DNA of 64,000 nucleotides from DATJKD01 sp963728295 (GTDB lineage: Bacteria; Pseudomonadota; Gammaproteobacteria; Steroidobacterales; Steroidobacteraceae): contig CAVSKB010000019.1 of the NCBI GenBank assembly GCA_963728295.1, forward strand, positions 558,001 to 622,000, read 5' to 3'. Of the stretch, positions 39,903-49,920 are shown piece by piece; the first letter of the stretch is position 1; every line of letters begins with the position of its first letter. A program made the translations under genes and the position numbers. The notes beneath the pieces are model-generated. The model was not told the origin of the DNA, ran no database searches, and saw only the letters and a list, made by a program, of their open reading frames with translations.

Positions 39903-41401
39903 CCAGTGCCACCCACCGTGAGTCCGTCGACACGCAGCGTCGGCTGACCGACGCCGACCGGTATGTCCTGGCCGTCCTTACCGCAGGTCCCGACGCCGTC
40001 GTCGAGACGCAGGTCGTCGCCCACCATCGATATCCGCGTCATCACGTCCGGACCGTTACCGATCAGCGTCGCGCCCTTGACGGGCCGGGTGATGCGGCCG
40101 TTCTCTATCAGGTACGCCTCGCTCGCGGAGAACACGAACTTCCCGGAGGTGATGTCCACCTGACCGCCGCCGAAGTGGCGGCAATAGAGACCCTTCGCGA
40201 CGGAGCCCACGATCTCCTCGGGCGAATGCGGGCCCGGCAGCATGTAGGTGTTCGTCATGCGTGGCAGGGTCAGGTGTGCGAAGGACTCGCGGCGGCCGTT
40301 GCCTGTCGGGGTGACGCCCATCAGCCGTGCGTTGAGCTTGTCCTGCAGGTACCCGCACAGCACGCCGTTCTCGATCAGCGTCGTGTACTGCGTGGGCGTG
40401 CCCTCGTCGTCGATATTGAGCGAGCCGCGGCGGTTGGGGAGTGTTCCGTCGTCGACGACCGTGCATTCCGGCGCCGCGACCCGTTGACCGATCCGGCCGC
40501 TGAACGCCGAGGTGCCCTTGCGGTTGAAGTCGCCCTCGAGCCCGTGCCCGACCGCCTCGTGCAGCAGAACGCCAGGCCAGCCGGGCCCGAGCACCACGGT
40601 CATCGTGCCGGCGGGCGCCGGCACGGCCTCCAGATTGACCTGCGCGGTGCGCACCGCTTCGCGTACCAACGCCCGCCAGCGCTCTCCGGCGCGGAACTCG
40701 GTGTACGCAAACCGGCCGCCGCCGCCGGCGTATCCCTGCTCGCGCCGTCCGTCGTGCTCGATGATCACCGACACGTTGAGCCGCACCAGCGGCCGCACGT
40801 CAGCCGCGAGGGTGCCGTCGCTCGCGAGTACCATGATGGTCTCGTGCGACGCGGACAGGCTCGCCATCACTTGGGTGATACGCGGATCGAGTGCACGCGC
40901 CTCGCGGTCGATTTCCTCGAGCAGACGCACCTTGTCGCGATCATCCAGCGTGTCGATCGGGTCTACGGCCGTATACAGCTCCCTTCCGCCGCGGGCGTGC
41001 CAGGCCTGAAGTGCGCCGGTCGAGCCGCTGCGTGCGATTGCGCGCGCGGCACGCGCGGACTCGAGCAACGCGGGCAGCACGACCTCGTCCGAGTAAGCAA
41101 ACCCCGTGCGCTCCCCCGCGAGCGCGCGCACGCCGACACCGCGGTCGATGCTGTGCGCCCCATCCTTGACGATGCCGTCCTCGAGCGACCAGGACTCCTC
41201 GCGCACGGCCTGAAAATAGACATCCGAGTAGTCGACCGCGTGCCCCATCACCTCCCCCAGGATGCCGGCGACGCGGTTCTCGTCGAGCGCGGCAGGCGCG
41301 AGGATCACGCCGCGGGCGTGGTCGAGTGGGTCGGGATGCGCACCGCCGGCGGACGGCAACTGGCTCGGCGCGAACATCGCCGGCGGGATCGGTTGACTCA
41401 T
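39899..41401 (-). CDS. tldD: Metalloprotease TldD
   Basis: The catalytic subunit of TldD/TldE. 500 residues from ATG at 41401 (MSQPIPPAMF). The zinc motif is LLHEAVGHGLEGDF (HExxxH), and the C-terminal RHFGGGQVDITSGKFVFSASEAYLIENG block is diagnostic. A 45-residue in-frame extension upstream overlaps the nitrilase and is not homologous. It is 8 bases after the nitrilase gene, in the conserved rng-yhdP-nitrilase-tldD order. Its partner PmbA is encoded about 5 kb away on the same strand. Confidence 0.96.
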   Translation of the reverse strand: MSQPIPPAMFAPSQLPSAGGAHPDPLDHARGVILAPAALDENRVAGILGEVMGHAVDYSDVYFQAVREESWSLEDGIVKDGAHSIDRGVGVRALAGERTGFAYSDEVVLPALLESARAARAIARSGSTGALQAWHARGGRELYTAVDPIDTLDDRDKVRLLEEIDREARALDPRITQVMASLSASHETIMVLASDGTLAADVRPLVRLNVSVIIEHDGRREQGYAGGGGRFAYTEFRAGERWRALVREAVRTAQVNLEAVPAPAGTMTVVLGPGWPGVLLHEAVGHGLEGDFNRKGTSAFSGRIGQRVAAPECTVVDDGTLPNRRGSLNIDDEGTPTQYTTLIENGVLCGYLQDKLNARLMGVTPTGNGRRESFAHLTLPRMTNTYMLPGPHSPEEIVGSVAKGLYCRHFGGGQVDITSGKFVFSASEAYLIENGRITRPVKGATLIGNGPDVMTRISMVGDDLRLDDGVGTCGKDGQDIPVGVGQPTLRVDGLTVGGTG

Positions 41402-41409
41402 TGGCTGCC

Positions 41410-42222
41410 TCAGGCGTGTTGTCGGTGGGTCAGAACAGGGAAATTCTGCCTGACCTCGCGCTGGCGCACGAGGTCGATGCGCCCAATCACGACTCCGGTG
41501 CCGCGCGGCAGCCGGCTCTGCACCCGTCCCCAACAATCGACGATCATGGTGTCGCCGTAGGTTTCACGCCCGTTTTCGTGGAACCCGGACTGCGCCGGCG
41601 CCACCATGCAGGCCAGGTTCTCGATGGCGCGCGCCCGCAGCAGGACCTCCCAGTGCGCGCGCCCGGTGGGCGCCGTAAAGGCGGACGGCAGGCAGAACCA
41701 GTCGGCACCAGCGCGTCCAAGCTCGCGAAAGAGCTCCGGAAACCGAATGTCGTAGCAGACGGCGAGTCCCAGCCGGCCCGCCGGCGTATCGACGCAGACG
41801 GGCTCGCTGCCGCGCAGCACCGTGCGCGACTCCATGTAGCGTTCGTCGCGGCCAGGGATGCTGACGTCGAAGAGATGAATCTTGTCGTAGCGCGCCACCG
41901 TGGAGCCGGTGGGGTCGAGAACCAGGCAGGCCGCCGCGACCTGCGCAGGCTCCGCGGTCGCGATCGGGACGGTGCCGGCGATCAGCCACATCCGGAACTC
42001 GCGGGCGGCCTGCGCGAGGAAACGCTGAATCGGGCCGTCGCCCGGCGGCTCCGCAATCGCGACCTTCTCCTGCTCGGTGTGACCCATGAGCGCGAAGTTC
42101 TCGGGCAGCGCCGCGATCTCGGCGTCCTTCGCGCGCGCCTCGCGCAGCAGCCGCCAGGCGTCGGCGAGATTGCGCGCGACGTCGGCGCCGGTGGTCATCT
42201 GTATGGCGGCGACGACGGTCAT
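41410..42222 (-). CDS. Carbon-nitrogen hydrolase (Nit1/deaminated-glutathione-amidase-like)
   Basis: 270 residues of the nitrilase superfamily with the full catalytic triad: Glu in ALPENFALMG, Lys in RYDKIHLFDVSIPG and Cys in LAVCYDIRFPELFREL. The pattern is that of branch 10 (NitFhit-like) enzymes; several bacterial members hydrolyse deaminated glutathione, so a metabolite-repair role is likely. Its ATG overlaps the inferred yhdP stop (TGA at 42219-42221), and tldD follows. Confidence 0.92.
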   Translation of the reverse strand: MTVVAAIQMTTGADVARNLADAWRLLREARAKDAEIAALPENFALMGHTEQEKVAIAEPPGDGPIQRFLAQAAREFRMWLIAGTVPIATAEPAQVAAACLVLDPTGSTVARYDKIHLFDVSIPGRDERYMESRTVLRGSEPVCVDTPAGRLGLAVCYDIRFPELFRELGRAGADWFCLPSAFTAPTGRAHWEVLLRARAIENLACMVAPAQSGFHENGRETYGDTMIVDCWGRVQSRLPRGTGVVIGRIDLVRQREVRQNFPVLTHRQHA

Positions 42223-45200
42223 TGCGTAAGCGCCGCGGCGGCGGCCCCTGAGCGGCGGGATCGGACTGATCCGGCGCCGAAATGCGTTCCACGACCGGCG
42301 CGGCCCACGGCCCGGTGACGCGGTAGTACGCGCGCGTCAGGCCCTTGAGCTGGCCCTTGAAGAGCTGCGAGAGCACGAGCACCCCGGCACCCACGACCGG
42401 GCCCGCCGCGAACGCGCCTGCGACGGTGAGCGGACCGCCGGGGTTGCCGCTCACTATCACCGTCTGGTCGTAGTCCTGGCTCACGAGCCCTGTCCGGCCG
42501 GCGACACCGATGTCGACCGCCGTGCCGGTCAGCAACAGGTTCTGCGTGTAGGCGTTGCCGTCGCGCACCTCGAAATCGCCGCGCACGGAATCGAAGGCAA
42601 GACCCTCGTCCGTCACATCGCGGAAATCGAGCGCGAGCCGTCGCGGGAGCTCGACCACGCTCATCAGGCCCAGCACCCGCCCGGCCGCCCCGGGCTCGAC
42701 GTGACGGAGCTGGCCGTCGTTGAGCTCGACGTGCACGCGGCCGTCCATGAGCCGCACCGCATCCTCGCTGGGCCCGCCCGGCCAGGTGAGATGCGCGGTG
42801 AGCGAGGCGCGCTGTGCGTCGATCGCATCGCGGTAGCCGAGCGACTCTGAGGCCTTCGCGAGATCGGTGCTGGTGGCCTCGACGTCGATCTCGCTGCGTG
42901 ATCCGGCGCCCTCGGCGAACCAGTGGCCGGTGCCGGCGAGGTCGAGCACCGGCGAATGCGCGGTGAACTTACGCAGGCGCAGCCCCTGCGGGTCGCGGAC
43001 GATCTCGGCGCGCACCTGGCCGAGCTGCCGCCCTTGCCAGACGAATTCATCCGCCGACACAGTGAGCGCCGGCATGCGGCGCGGATCTGCGGGGTTCTCG
43101 CGCTTCGTCGTCGCCGACGCAGCAGCGTCGGACTCCAGGTGCAGCCGCTGCAGATCGAGCGCAACCGGCGCGCCGCTCTTGAGATCGAAGGGAACGGTGA
43201 CCCGGCCCGCGGCCTGCGGCCCGGTCAGGTCCACCTGCCAGTGCCGGTCGGACGCCGCGAGAACCGCGGCGACGTCGCGCAGCTCGTAGCCGAAGACTCG
43301 CGCCCGCGCCAGGCGGACGTTGACCGGACCCAGCCAGTCCGAGAGCGTGCGTCGTGCAGGCGCGTCACCGCCGAGCGCGAGCCACCGTCCCAGATCGAAG
43401 TCGGGCCAGTCGCCGTCGATCTGAAGCCCGCGGGTCGCGGGCAGCGACAGTGCACGATCGTCGAAGCGCAGCGCGCCGCGATCGAACTCCGACTTGCCGT
43501 CCCGGTCGCGGAACGCGAGGCGCGCATGCGCGGCGCCGGAGCGGATGTCCACCTCGGTTGCGCCACCGGGCGAGTAATCGAGCGTAAGGCCGGTCCGCCG
43601 CGGATCGCTTGCCGTCTTCGCGAACGGCGGCGGAGCGTCGATCGCGAGCCCGCGCAGATCGCTCGAGACCTCGAGCTGGGTCGGCCAGGGGTCGCCCTGC
43701 AGTTGTCGCTGCGCGCCGAGCGCAAGCGTCCAGTCCATGCTCCCCGACATCTGGATTCCGGCGGGCAGTCCGATGAAGGCCGGGAGTTCCGCGCCGGCGG
43801 CGCGACCGCTGCCCTCGACGACGACGGAGTCGAGCTGCGGTGCCGATGAGTCGCCGGATGCCACCGTGACCGAGAACGGACCACCGAGAAAGCTGCCGCG
43901 CAGGTCGGTCGATCGTATGTCGCGCCGGGCGACCACGAGCTCACCGGTCACGTGCTGCGCCGGAACGCGCAGCAGCGGTAGAGAGACGCTGGCCTCGTTG
44001 AGGCGCGCCCGCACCTCGTAATCGCGGCTGTCCGGATCACTCGGCGTGAGGTGCAGCTTTAGATCGACTGCCGTATCGCCGCTCCCGGTCAGCTGCATGA
44101 ACTGGCGGCCGAAGGTAGGGCCGAGCGGGGACTTCTGCAGCATCGCGAGCGCTTCCCCGACGTCGCCATTGCCGGCTGCATCGATGTCGATCACCGGCGC
44201 CTTCAGATCCGCAATCGCAACCGCGGCGCGGCGCACCGAGAGCCCGCCGATACGCCCGGACGTGAGCTCCCCGCGCAGACCGCCGTTCTCTATGAGCACC
44301 CGCCCTGCGGCATTGCCGAGCGGCGTGAAACCGGGGAAATAGTCGAGCGTGACGTCGCGTACATCGAACGCGATCCGCATCTGCCCGCCGCCGTGACGGA
44401 ACGGGAAGCGATTGACCGGCCCCTGGATGTGCACGACACCGTTGGTGGCCGTACCCCGCACGAACGCCGGCGCGAGCCATGCGATCGACTTGGGTCTAAG
44501 CCGTCCGTAAGGAAGCAGGACGCGCACGAGCGCCGCATCGGCCTTCTCCACCGTGGCGTCGACGCGCAGTTCGGGCGATTGCGTCCGGCCTGCGTACCGC
44601 AACTCGAATCCGCCCTGCACACGGCCCTGGGCGTGCTCGAGCGAAACGCGCTCCGCGGCTGCGATCCAGACGCGTCCTTCGCGACGCCACTCCACCTCGC
44701 CGGTCACCGCGACAGGGCCGGGTGCGGCGGAGAAGATCCGCGGCCATCCGAGATCGAGCGATTGAGAACGCACGATGATCCGGCCGCGCTCGTCGCTCCC
44801 GGTCACGGTGGCCGTCAGGCCCTTGACACCCGGCCACCCGCCGCTGGCCGCGGCCCCCAGGTTCGCAACGTCGGCGTCGACCTTGAAAACCGGTATCGCC
44901 CCGGCTCGCGACCGGTCGAGCTCCAGCGTGAGCTTGCGGATCTCCCCCTGCGGCGTGAGCGCGAGCCAGCGGTCCGCGGCGTGCGGCGCGATGGCCACGG
45001 CGAGCGGCCACAGCTCCTCGAGCCGCAGCGCCTGACCCTCGAGCCTGAGCGAATGCCGGGTAACGGGCCGCCCGCGAAATTCTCCACGCAGCCGCGCCGG
45101 CGGAGCGAACCGTGACTGCGACTCCCGCACGGCGCGCAGGTCGCGCACGTCGAACGCCCAGCCGTCGGCGAGACCTTTAAGCTCGAGGTGCCCGGCGAGG

Positions 45201-46228
45201 AGTTCGTACCTGACGACCGGCGGCAGCGTGACCGGCTGGGGGCGCCAGCGTGTCTCGACCACGGGCATGCTGAGCGGCGAGCTACCTGGCGCCCGGTAGG
45301 GCGGTGCGAGCTCGAGCACCTCGACCGCGGGCAGCTTGCGGGCGGGTGTGCGGAGCGCAAGCTTGCGCAGCTCGATGTCGACACGCAGCTCGCCCAGCCG
45401 GCGATCGCCAAAGGCGACCCGCGCATTGACGCGGCCCGTGCCGGCGAGTGGCCGGGCGATCTCGGGCGGCAGAAGCGGAGCGAGCCCCGCCAGCTCCAGC
45501 CGCTCGACTTCGAGATCGACACGACCGGTCAGGTCGCGCGGCTCGGCGAGAGTCCCGTCGAGCTCGGCCTCGAAACCAACGCGCGTCCCGAGCGACTCCG
45601 GCAGCCTGGCGGAACCGCGCGCGACGACTCGATCGCGGTCGCGGCGCAGCACGACGTCGAGATCCTGCACGGTCCAGGGCTTCGCGCGGGTTTTGAGGTC
45701 GCGCACGTGCACCGTGGCGTCCGCGATCTGCACGTGACCGGCGGGCAGCCGGTCCAAATCGAAAAGGGGCCGGTCCGCGGGCCGTTCGCTCAATCCGAGC
45801 AGACGGATGCTGCCGTCCTCGAGACGCATCACCGTCACCGCTGGTCCGACGAAACTCACGCGTCCGGCGACGAACTCGCCGGCGCGCAGTACGTTCCAGA
45901 GATCGAGCGCGACACTGCCCTCGCGCATCGCGAGCATCGGCTGCAGGCTATCCCGGTCCAGGATGCGCAGGTCGTAGAGCACGAGCTCCGGGCCGTACCA
46001 GCGCAGCCGCGCGTCCAGGCTCGAGAATTCGAGCCGCAGCTGCGTCTCCCGCTCAACCCAGGCCTTTACGCGATCGGCGCGCTCGGGCATTCCGGCAAGC
46101 ACGATGCGCAGCAGCAGAAGCAGCAGTGCAATCGCGATCAGGAGGCCCGCGAAGAGAAAGCCGAGACCCCGCAGCAGCCGCCTCCGTGCGGGACCGGCGG
46201 ACTCGACCCGGGAGGTGAGCACGTCCAT
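42219..46228 (-). CDS. yhdP: AsmA-like phospholipid transport protein YhdP (one frame break near the 3' end)
   Basis: A very large AsmA-family protein (about 1336 residues; E. coli 1266) thought to bridge the periplasm and move phospholipids to the outer membrane, with TamB and YdbH. One N-terminal membrane anchor (about residues 20-45) precedes a repetitive beta-rich body. The conserved C-terminal part includes LPRRLALDFRDVTDEGLAFDSVRGDFEVRDG and ends with the hydrophobic GAGVLVLSQLFKGQLKGLTRAYYRVTGPW. The frame stays open into the nitrilase gene. One missing G in GGGG near 42247 explains this: with it restored, the end is AAAAALTQ and a TGA overlapping the nitrilase ATG. An alternative start is GTG 46234, overlapping the rng stop. 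Confidence 0.9.
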
Positions 46229-46230
46229 GT

Positions 46231-47700
46231 TCACATCAGCACGACGTCGTACTGGTCGATCAGGTACAGCGCCTCGGTCTGCAGCCGGATCGGCTTTCGG
46301 GTCAGGACCTCGAGCTCGCCCAGCGCCGCCGATTCCTCGTCGAGCAGGCGTTCGATGACGTCCTGGTGCGCGAGCACGAGTAGCTCCTGGAAGTCGAACT
46401 GGCCGGCCTGGCGCAGTATCTCGCGGAATATTTCGTAACACACGGTCTCGGCGGTCTTGACGTAGCCGCGACCCTCGCAGGCGGCGCAGGGCGCGCAAAG
46501 CTGGTGCGCGAGGCTCTCGCGCGTGCGCTTGCGAGTCATCTCGACGAGCCCGAGCGGCGAGACGGTCGACACGTTGGTGCGGGCATGGTCGGTGGCGAGC
46601 GCCTTCTCGAGCGCCTGCAGCACCTGCCGCCGGTGCTCTTCCTCCTGCATGTCGATGAAGTCGATGATGACGATCCCGCCGAGGTTTCGCAGCCGCAACT
46701 GCCGCGCGATCGCGACCGCGGCCTCGAGGTTGGTCCGGTAGATCGTCTCCTCGAGGTTGCGATGCCCAACGTAGGCGCCGGTGTTGACGTCGATGGTCGT
46801 AAGCGCCTCGGTCTGGTCGATGATCAGGTACCCGCCGGACTTGAGCGCCACCTTGCGGTCGAGCGAGCGCTGGATTTCCTCGTCGACCGCGTGCAGGTCG
46901 AAGATCGGCCGGCTTCCGGTGTAGTGCTCGACGCGCGCGCCGAGCGCGGGCATGAAGGTGGTGGCGAACTCGCGCATCCGGTCGCAGGTGGCCTCGTGAT
47001 CGACCAGCACGCGATCGACGCCTTCACCGACGAGATCGCGCATCAGGCGCAGCGGCAGCGCGAGGTCCTCGTGGACCAGCGTCCCGGCGCGCGCCGTCCG
47101 CGCCATGGCGTCCAGCACCTCCCACAGGCGCCGCAGGAACAGCATGTCGGCGCGCAGCGCCTCGGGTGCCGCACCCTCCGCCGCCGTGCGCACGATGTAC
47201 CCTCCGGCGTCGCCCTCGACGACGGTCGATTGCACCGCCTCGCGCAGCCGCTGTCGCTCGTCCTCGTTCTCGATGCGGGCCGACACGCCGACGCCATGTC
47301 CGAACGGCATATAGACGAGGTAGCGCGATGGGATCGTGACGAACGTGGTGAGTCGCGCGCCCTTGGTGCCGAGCGGATCCTTGAGCACCTGGACGAGGAT
47401 GTCGGCACCCTCGCTGACGAGCTCGCGGATGCTGTCGGTGCGGGGCGCCGAGCCACCGTTCTCCGCATCGTCGGGCTGGACGATGTCGGAGGCGTGCAGA
47501 AACGCCGTACGCTCGAGACCGACGTCGATGAATGCCGCTTGCATTCCGGGCAGGACCCGCGAAACACGTCCCTTGTAGAGATTGCCCGTCAGACCGCGCC
47601 GGCTTGCGCGCTCGACGAACAGTTCCTGAAGCACTCCGTTCTCCAGCAGCGCCGCGCGCGTCTCGCGCGGGCTCACGTTGATCACGATCTCCGTGCTCAC
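46231..47700 (-). CDS. rng: Ribonuclease G
   Basis: An endoribonuclease of the RNase E/G family that matures the 5' end of 16S rRNA. 489 residues, the same length as E. coli RNase G. The start is GTG at 47700, overlapping the maf stop (GTGA). Features are the S1 domain (about residues 35-130), the catalytic block TIDVNTG and the VIIDFIDM region with the metal-binding Asp residues, and the zinc-link CAPCAACEGRG (a CPxCxG variant). It lies in maf-rng-yhdP, the classical order. Confidence 0.97.
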   Translation of the reverse strand: MSTEIVINVSPRETRAALLENGVLQELFVERASRRGLTGNLYKGRVSRVLPGMQAAFIDVGLERTAFLHASDIVQPDDAENGGSAPRTDSIRELVSEGADILVQVLKDPLGTKGARLTTFVTIPSRYLVYMPFGHGVGVSARIENEDERQRLREAVQSTVVEGDAGGYIVRTAAEGAAPEALRADMLFLRRLWEVLDAMARTARAGTLVHEDLALPLRLMRDLVGEGVDRVLVDHEATCDRMREFATTFMPALGARVEHYTGSRPIFDLHAVDEEIQRSLDRKVALKSGGYLIIDQTEALTTIDVNTGAYVGHRNLEETIYRTNLEAAVAIARQLRLRNLGGIVIIDFIDMQEEEHRRQVLQALEKALATDHARTNVSTVSPLGLVEMTRKRTRESLAHQLCAPCAACEGRGYVKTAETVCYEIFREILRQAGQFDFQELLVLAHQDVIERLLDEESAALGELEVLTRKPIRLQTEALYLIDQYDVVLM

Positions 47701-48294
47701 GGCGCCGGCCCGTCCGGGGCGGCGAGTATCGGAGCGAGAAGTTCCCAGGTCTCGCACAGCGGCAGGCCCATCACGCCGGAATAGCTGCCGGCCAGATGGC
47801 TGACGAAGATCGCCGCGCGGCCCTGGATCGCGTAGCCGCCGGCCTTGTCCACGGGCTCGCCGCTCGCGCAGTACCAGTCGAGCTCCGTGTCCGTCAACCT
47901 GCGGAAACGCACCGCACTGGAACTCAAACGCAGCTCGACGCCGTGAGTGCACACCAGCGCCACCGCCGTGTGCACGTCGTGCGTGCGGCCCGACAGGCGG
48001 GTAAGCATCGCGCGGGCGGCGGCCGCGCCGTCGGGCTTTCCGAAGACCTCGCCGTCGAGCGTCACCGTCGTGTCGGCGCCGAGCACCGGGCGACGCTCGC
48101 CGCCGGCGAGCCCGTCCCAGAGCGCGCGCGCCTTGGCTTCCGCGAGACGACAGACGTAGGCGGTGGCCGATTCGCGCGGGCGGCGGTGCCTCGTCAACCT
48201 CGACTGGGTGCACCTCGTGCTCGATGCCGATCTGGCGCAGCAGCTCGCTCCGTCTGGGAGACGCGGAAGCCAGAAAGATCAACGGCTTGGGCAT
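47697..48294 (-). CDS. maf: Maf-type nucleotide pyrophosphatase (one frame break)
   Basis: A Maf/YceF/YhdE-family house-cleaning nucleoside triphosphatase (dTTP/UTP-type by position before rng). The N-terminal IFLASASPRRSELLRQIGI is the nucleotide-binding signature. Later blocks are GADTTVTLDGEVFGKP, MLTRLSGRTHDVHTAVAL and VDKAGGYAIQG. The frame breaks near 48190, where one extra C in GCACCGCCGCCC separates VEVDEAP from RPRESATAYV; repaired, it is about 198 residues. It overlaps the rng start by 4 bases. Confidence 0.92.
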
Positions 48295-48357
48295 CCGCGA
48301 AGGATACCGGACCGGTCGGTCGGCCGAACGAGTCCGTGGGCCGGCACGGCAGGCCCT

Positions 48358-48828
48358 TCAGGCCCGGTGATACGGTAGCCCCTTGATCAGGCTCACGGCA
48401 CGGTAGAGGGCCTCGGCAGCAACGACCCTCACCAGGCTGTGTGGCAGTGTCAGCGACGACAGCGACCAGCGCAGCCGTGCCCTTGCGTCCACCGTCGGGG
48501 CGAGCCCGTCGGGACCGCCGATGCAGAACGCGAGCGGGTCGCCTTCACGGGAGCGCTCATCGAGCCAGCGGGCCAGCCGCGCGGTGCTCCAGCACTCGCC
48601 GTGCACCTGCAGCGCGACGACGTAAGCGTCCGGGCCCGCGGCGGCGAGCAGGCGTTCGCCCTCGACGGCGACTGCGCGCGTGACGTCGTCGCCCGAGCGC
48701 TTGCCTAGCGGGATCTCGGTCAATGCCATCCGGTAATCCGCCCCCTGCAGGCGGTCCGCATACTCCCGGTATCCCGCGTTCACCCAGCCCGGCATGCGCG
48801 TGCCGGCGGCGACCAGGTGAAGGAGCAT
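48358..48828 (-). CDS. rlmH: 23S rRNA (pseudouridine1915-N3)-methyltransferase RlmH
   Basis: A 156-residue SPOUT methyltransferase that modifies helix 69 of 23S rRNA. Signature segments are RMPGWVNAGYREYADRL, the SAM-knot motif AFCIGGPDGLAP, and the invariant C-terminal LTLPHSLVRVVAAEALYRAVSLIKGLPYHRA. It follows rsfS by 9 bases, the near-universal rsfS-rlmH pair. A 63-base gap separates it from maf. Confidence 0.97.
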   Translation of the reverse strand: MLLHLVAAGTRMPGWVNAGYREYADRLQGADYRMALTEIPLGKRSGDDVTRAVAVEGERLLAAAGPDAYVVALQVHGECWSTARLARWLDERSREGDPLAFCIGGPDGLAPTVDARARLRWSLSSLTLPHSLVRVVAAEALYRAVSLIKGLPYHRA

Positions 48829-48837
48829 GCGGAGGTC

Positions 48838-49270
48838 TCAGGCGGCGACCGCGCCGGCCGACCAGAGCTTCTCCAGCGCGTAGAAATCGCGCACGCGCGG
48901 CAGCATGACGTGCAGCACGACGTCGTTGAGGTCGAGCAGCACCCATTCTCCGTCGCGCTCGCCTTCCATGCCCATAGGCCGGAACCCGGCTTCCTTGCAG
49001 CGTTGCACGACGCGGTCGGCGATCGATCGCACGTGTCGGTCGGAGGTGCCGCTCGCGACGATCATGGTGTCGGTAATGTCGGTCAGCCCGCGCACGTCGA
49101 GCGCCGAAATGTCGATGGCTTTCATGTCGTCGAGCGCCGCGAGCACGAGCTCCCGCAGCGTCGATCCGGTGTCCGGGGCGCGCCGCCTTCTTCGCGGTGC
49201 GCCGCGGCACGCGCGGCGTCTTCGCCGCAGAGCGTGTCGTGCGTGTGGCCTTTGTACGCTTCACTGCCAT
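48838..49270 (-). CDS. rsfS: Ribosomal silencing factor RsfS with basic N-terminal extension (one frame break)
   Basis: RsfS (Iojap/YbeB) binds L14 and blocks subunit joining in starvation. The core is clear: LVLAALDDMKAIDISALDVRG, TDTMIVASGTSDRHVRSIADRV and WVLLDLNDVVLHVMLPRVRDFYALEKLW. Upstream, ATG at 49270 has a good GAGGTG ribosome-binding site and opens a frame rich in Lys, Arg, Ala and Thr (MAVKRTKATRTTR, then RTAKKAA). It joins the core after a frame shift near 49175. If real, the protein carries a histone-like basic tail of about 30 residues. Otherwise translation begins at an internal GTG near 49146. It follows nadD by 2 bases. Confidence 0.86.
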
Positions 49271-49272
49271 GC

Positions 49273-49920
49273 TCACCTCGTCGGGTTGGGGGTATAGCAA
49301 CCTGTTTCGCGGATGATGTCGCGAACCGCGTCGGGCATCAGATATCGAGGATCGCGGCCCGACGCGATGATGTTGCGCAGATCCGTGGATGCAATCTCGA
49401 GCTGCGTCACCGGGTGAATGAAGATCCGGCCAGCGAGGCTCTCGTGCAGATCGTTGATGCGCCCGGTGCCGCGGTCGACCATCAGCTCGCCCAGGGGCCC
49501 GCTGGTCGGCGCGCGCCAGCCGGGGCGGTGCGCGACCACCACGTGCGCAAGCTGCAGGATCTCGCGCCACTGATGCCACTTCGGCAGGCCCAGGAACGCA
49601 TCCATGCCCACGATGAGGCAGAGCGAGCGGTCGGGATGCTCCCGCCGCAGCTCGGCGAGCGTGAGCACCGTGTATGACGGACCCTCGCGGCGCACTTCTC
49701 GATCGTCGACCACGAATCCGGCCTGGCCCTCGATCGCCGCACGCACCATCGTGAGGCGCAGGCTCGCATCGGCGAGCGGCGAATCCCGCAGCGGTGGGTT
49801 GCCAGCCGGGATGAAGCGGACCTCAGCGAGACGCAGCGCCTGCAGCATCTCGAACGCCGTGCGCATGTGCCCGAAGTGGATCGGGTCGAAGGTGCCGCCG
49901 AAGATTCCGATCGGCATCAT
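49273..49920 (-). CDS. nadD: Nicotinate-nucleotide adenylyltransferase
   Basis: Transfers AMP from ATP to nicotinate mononucleotide in NAD synthesis. 215 residues. The nucleotidyltransferase motif is GIFGGTFDPIHFGH, and the C-terminal motif is IASTDLRNIIASG (ISSTxxR type). The start at ATG 49920 overlaps the holA stop. It sits between holA and rsfS, the widespread gammaproteobacterial order. Confidence 0.96.
   Translation of the reverse strand: MMPIGIFGGTFDPIHFGHMRTAFEMLQALRLAEVRFIPAGNPPLRDSPLADASLRLTMVRAAIEGQAGFVVDDREVRREGPSYTVLTLAELRREHPDRSLCLIVGMDAFLGLPKWHQWREILQLAHVVVAHRPGWRAPTSGPLGELMVDRGTGRINDLHESLAGRIFIHPVTQLEIASTDLRNIIASGRDPRYLMPDAVRDIIRETGCYTPNPTR

Noticed and set aside
46231..48294. 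Apparent Maf-RNase G fusion protein of 687 residues
   Set aside because: The frame break near 48190 and the GTGA overlap at 47697-47700 show two separate genes; RNase G from GTG 47700 is exactly 489 residues.
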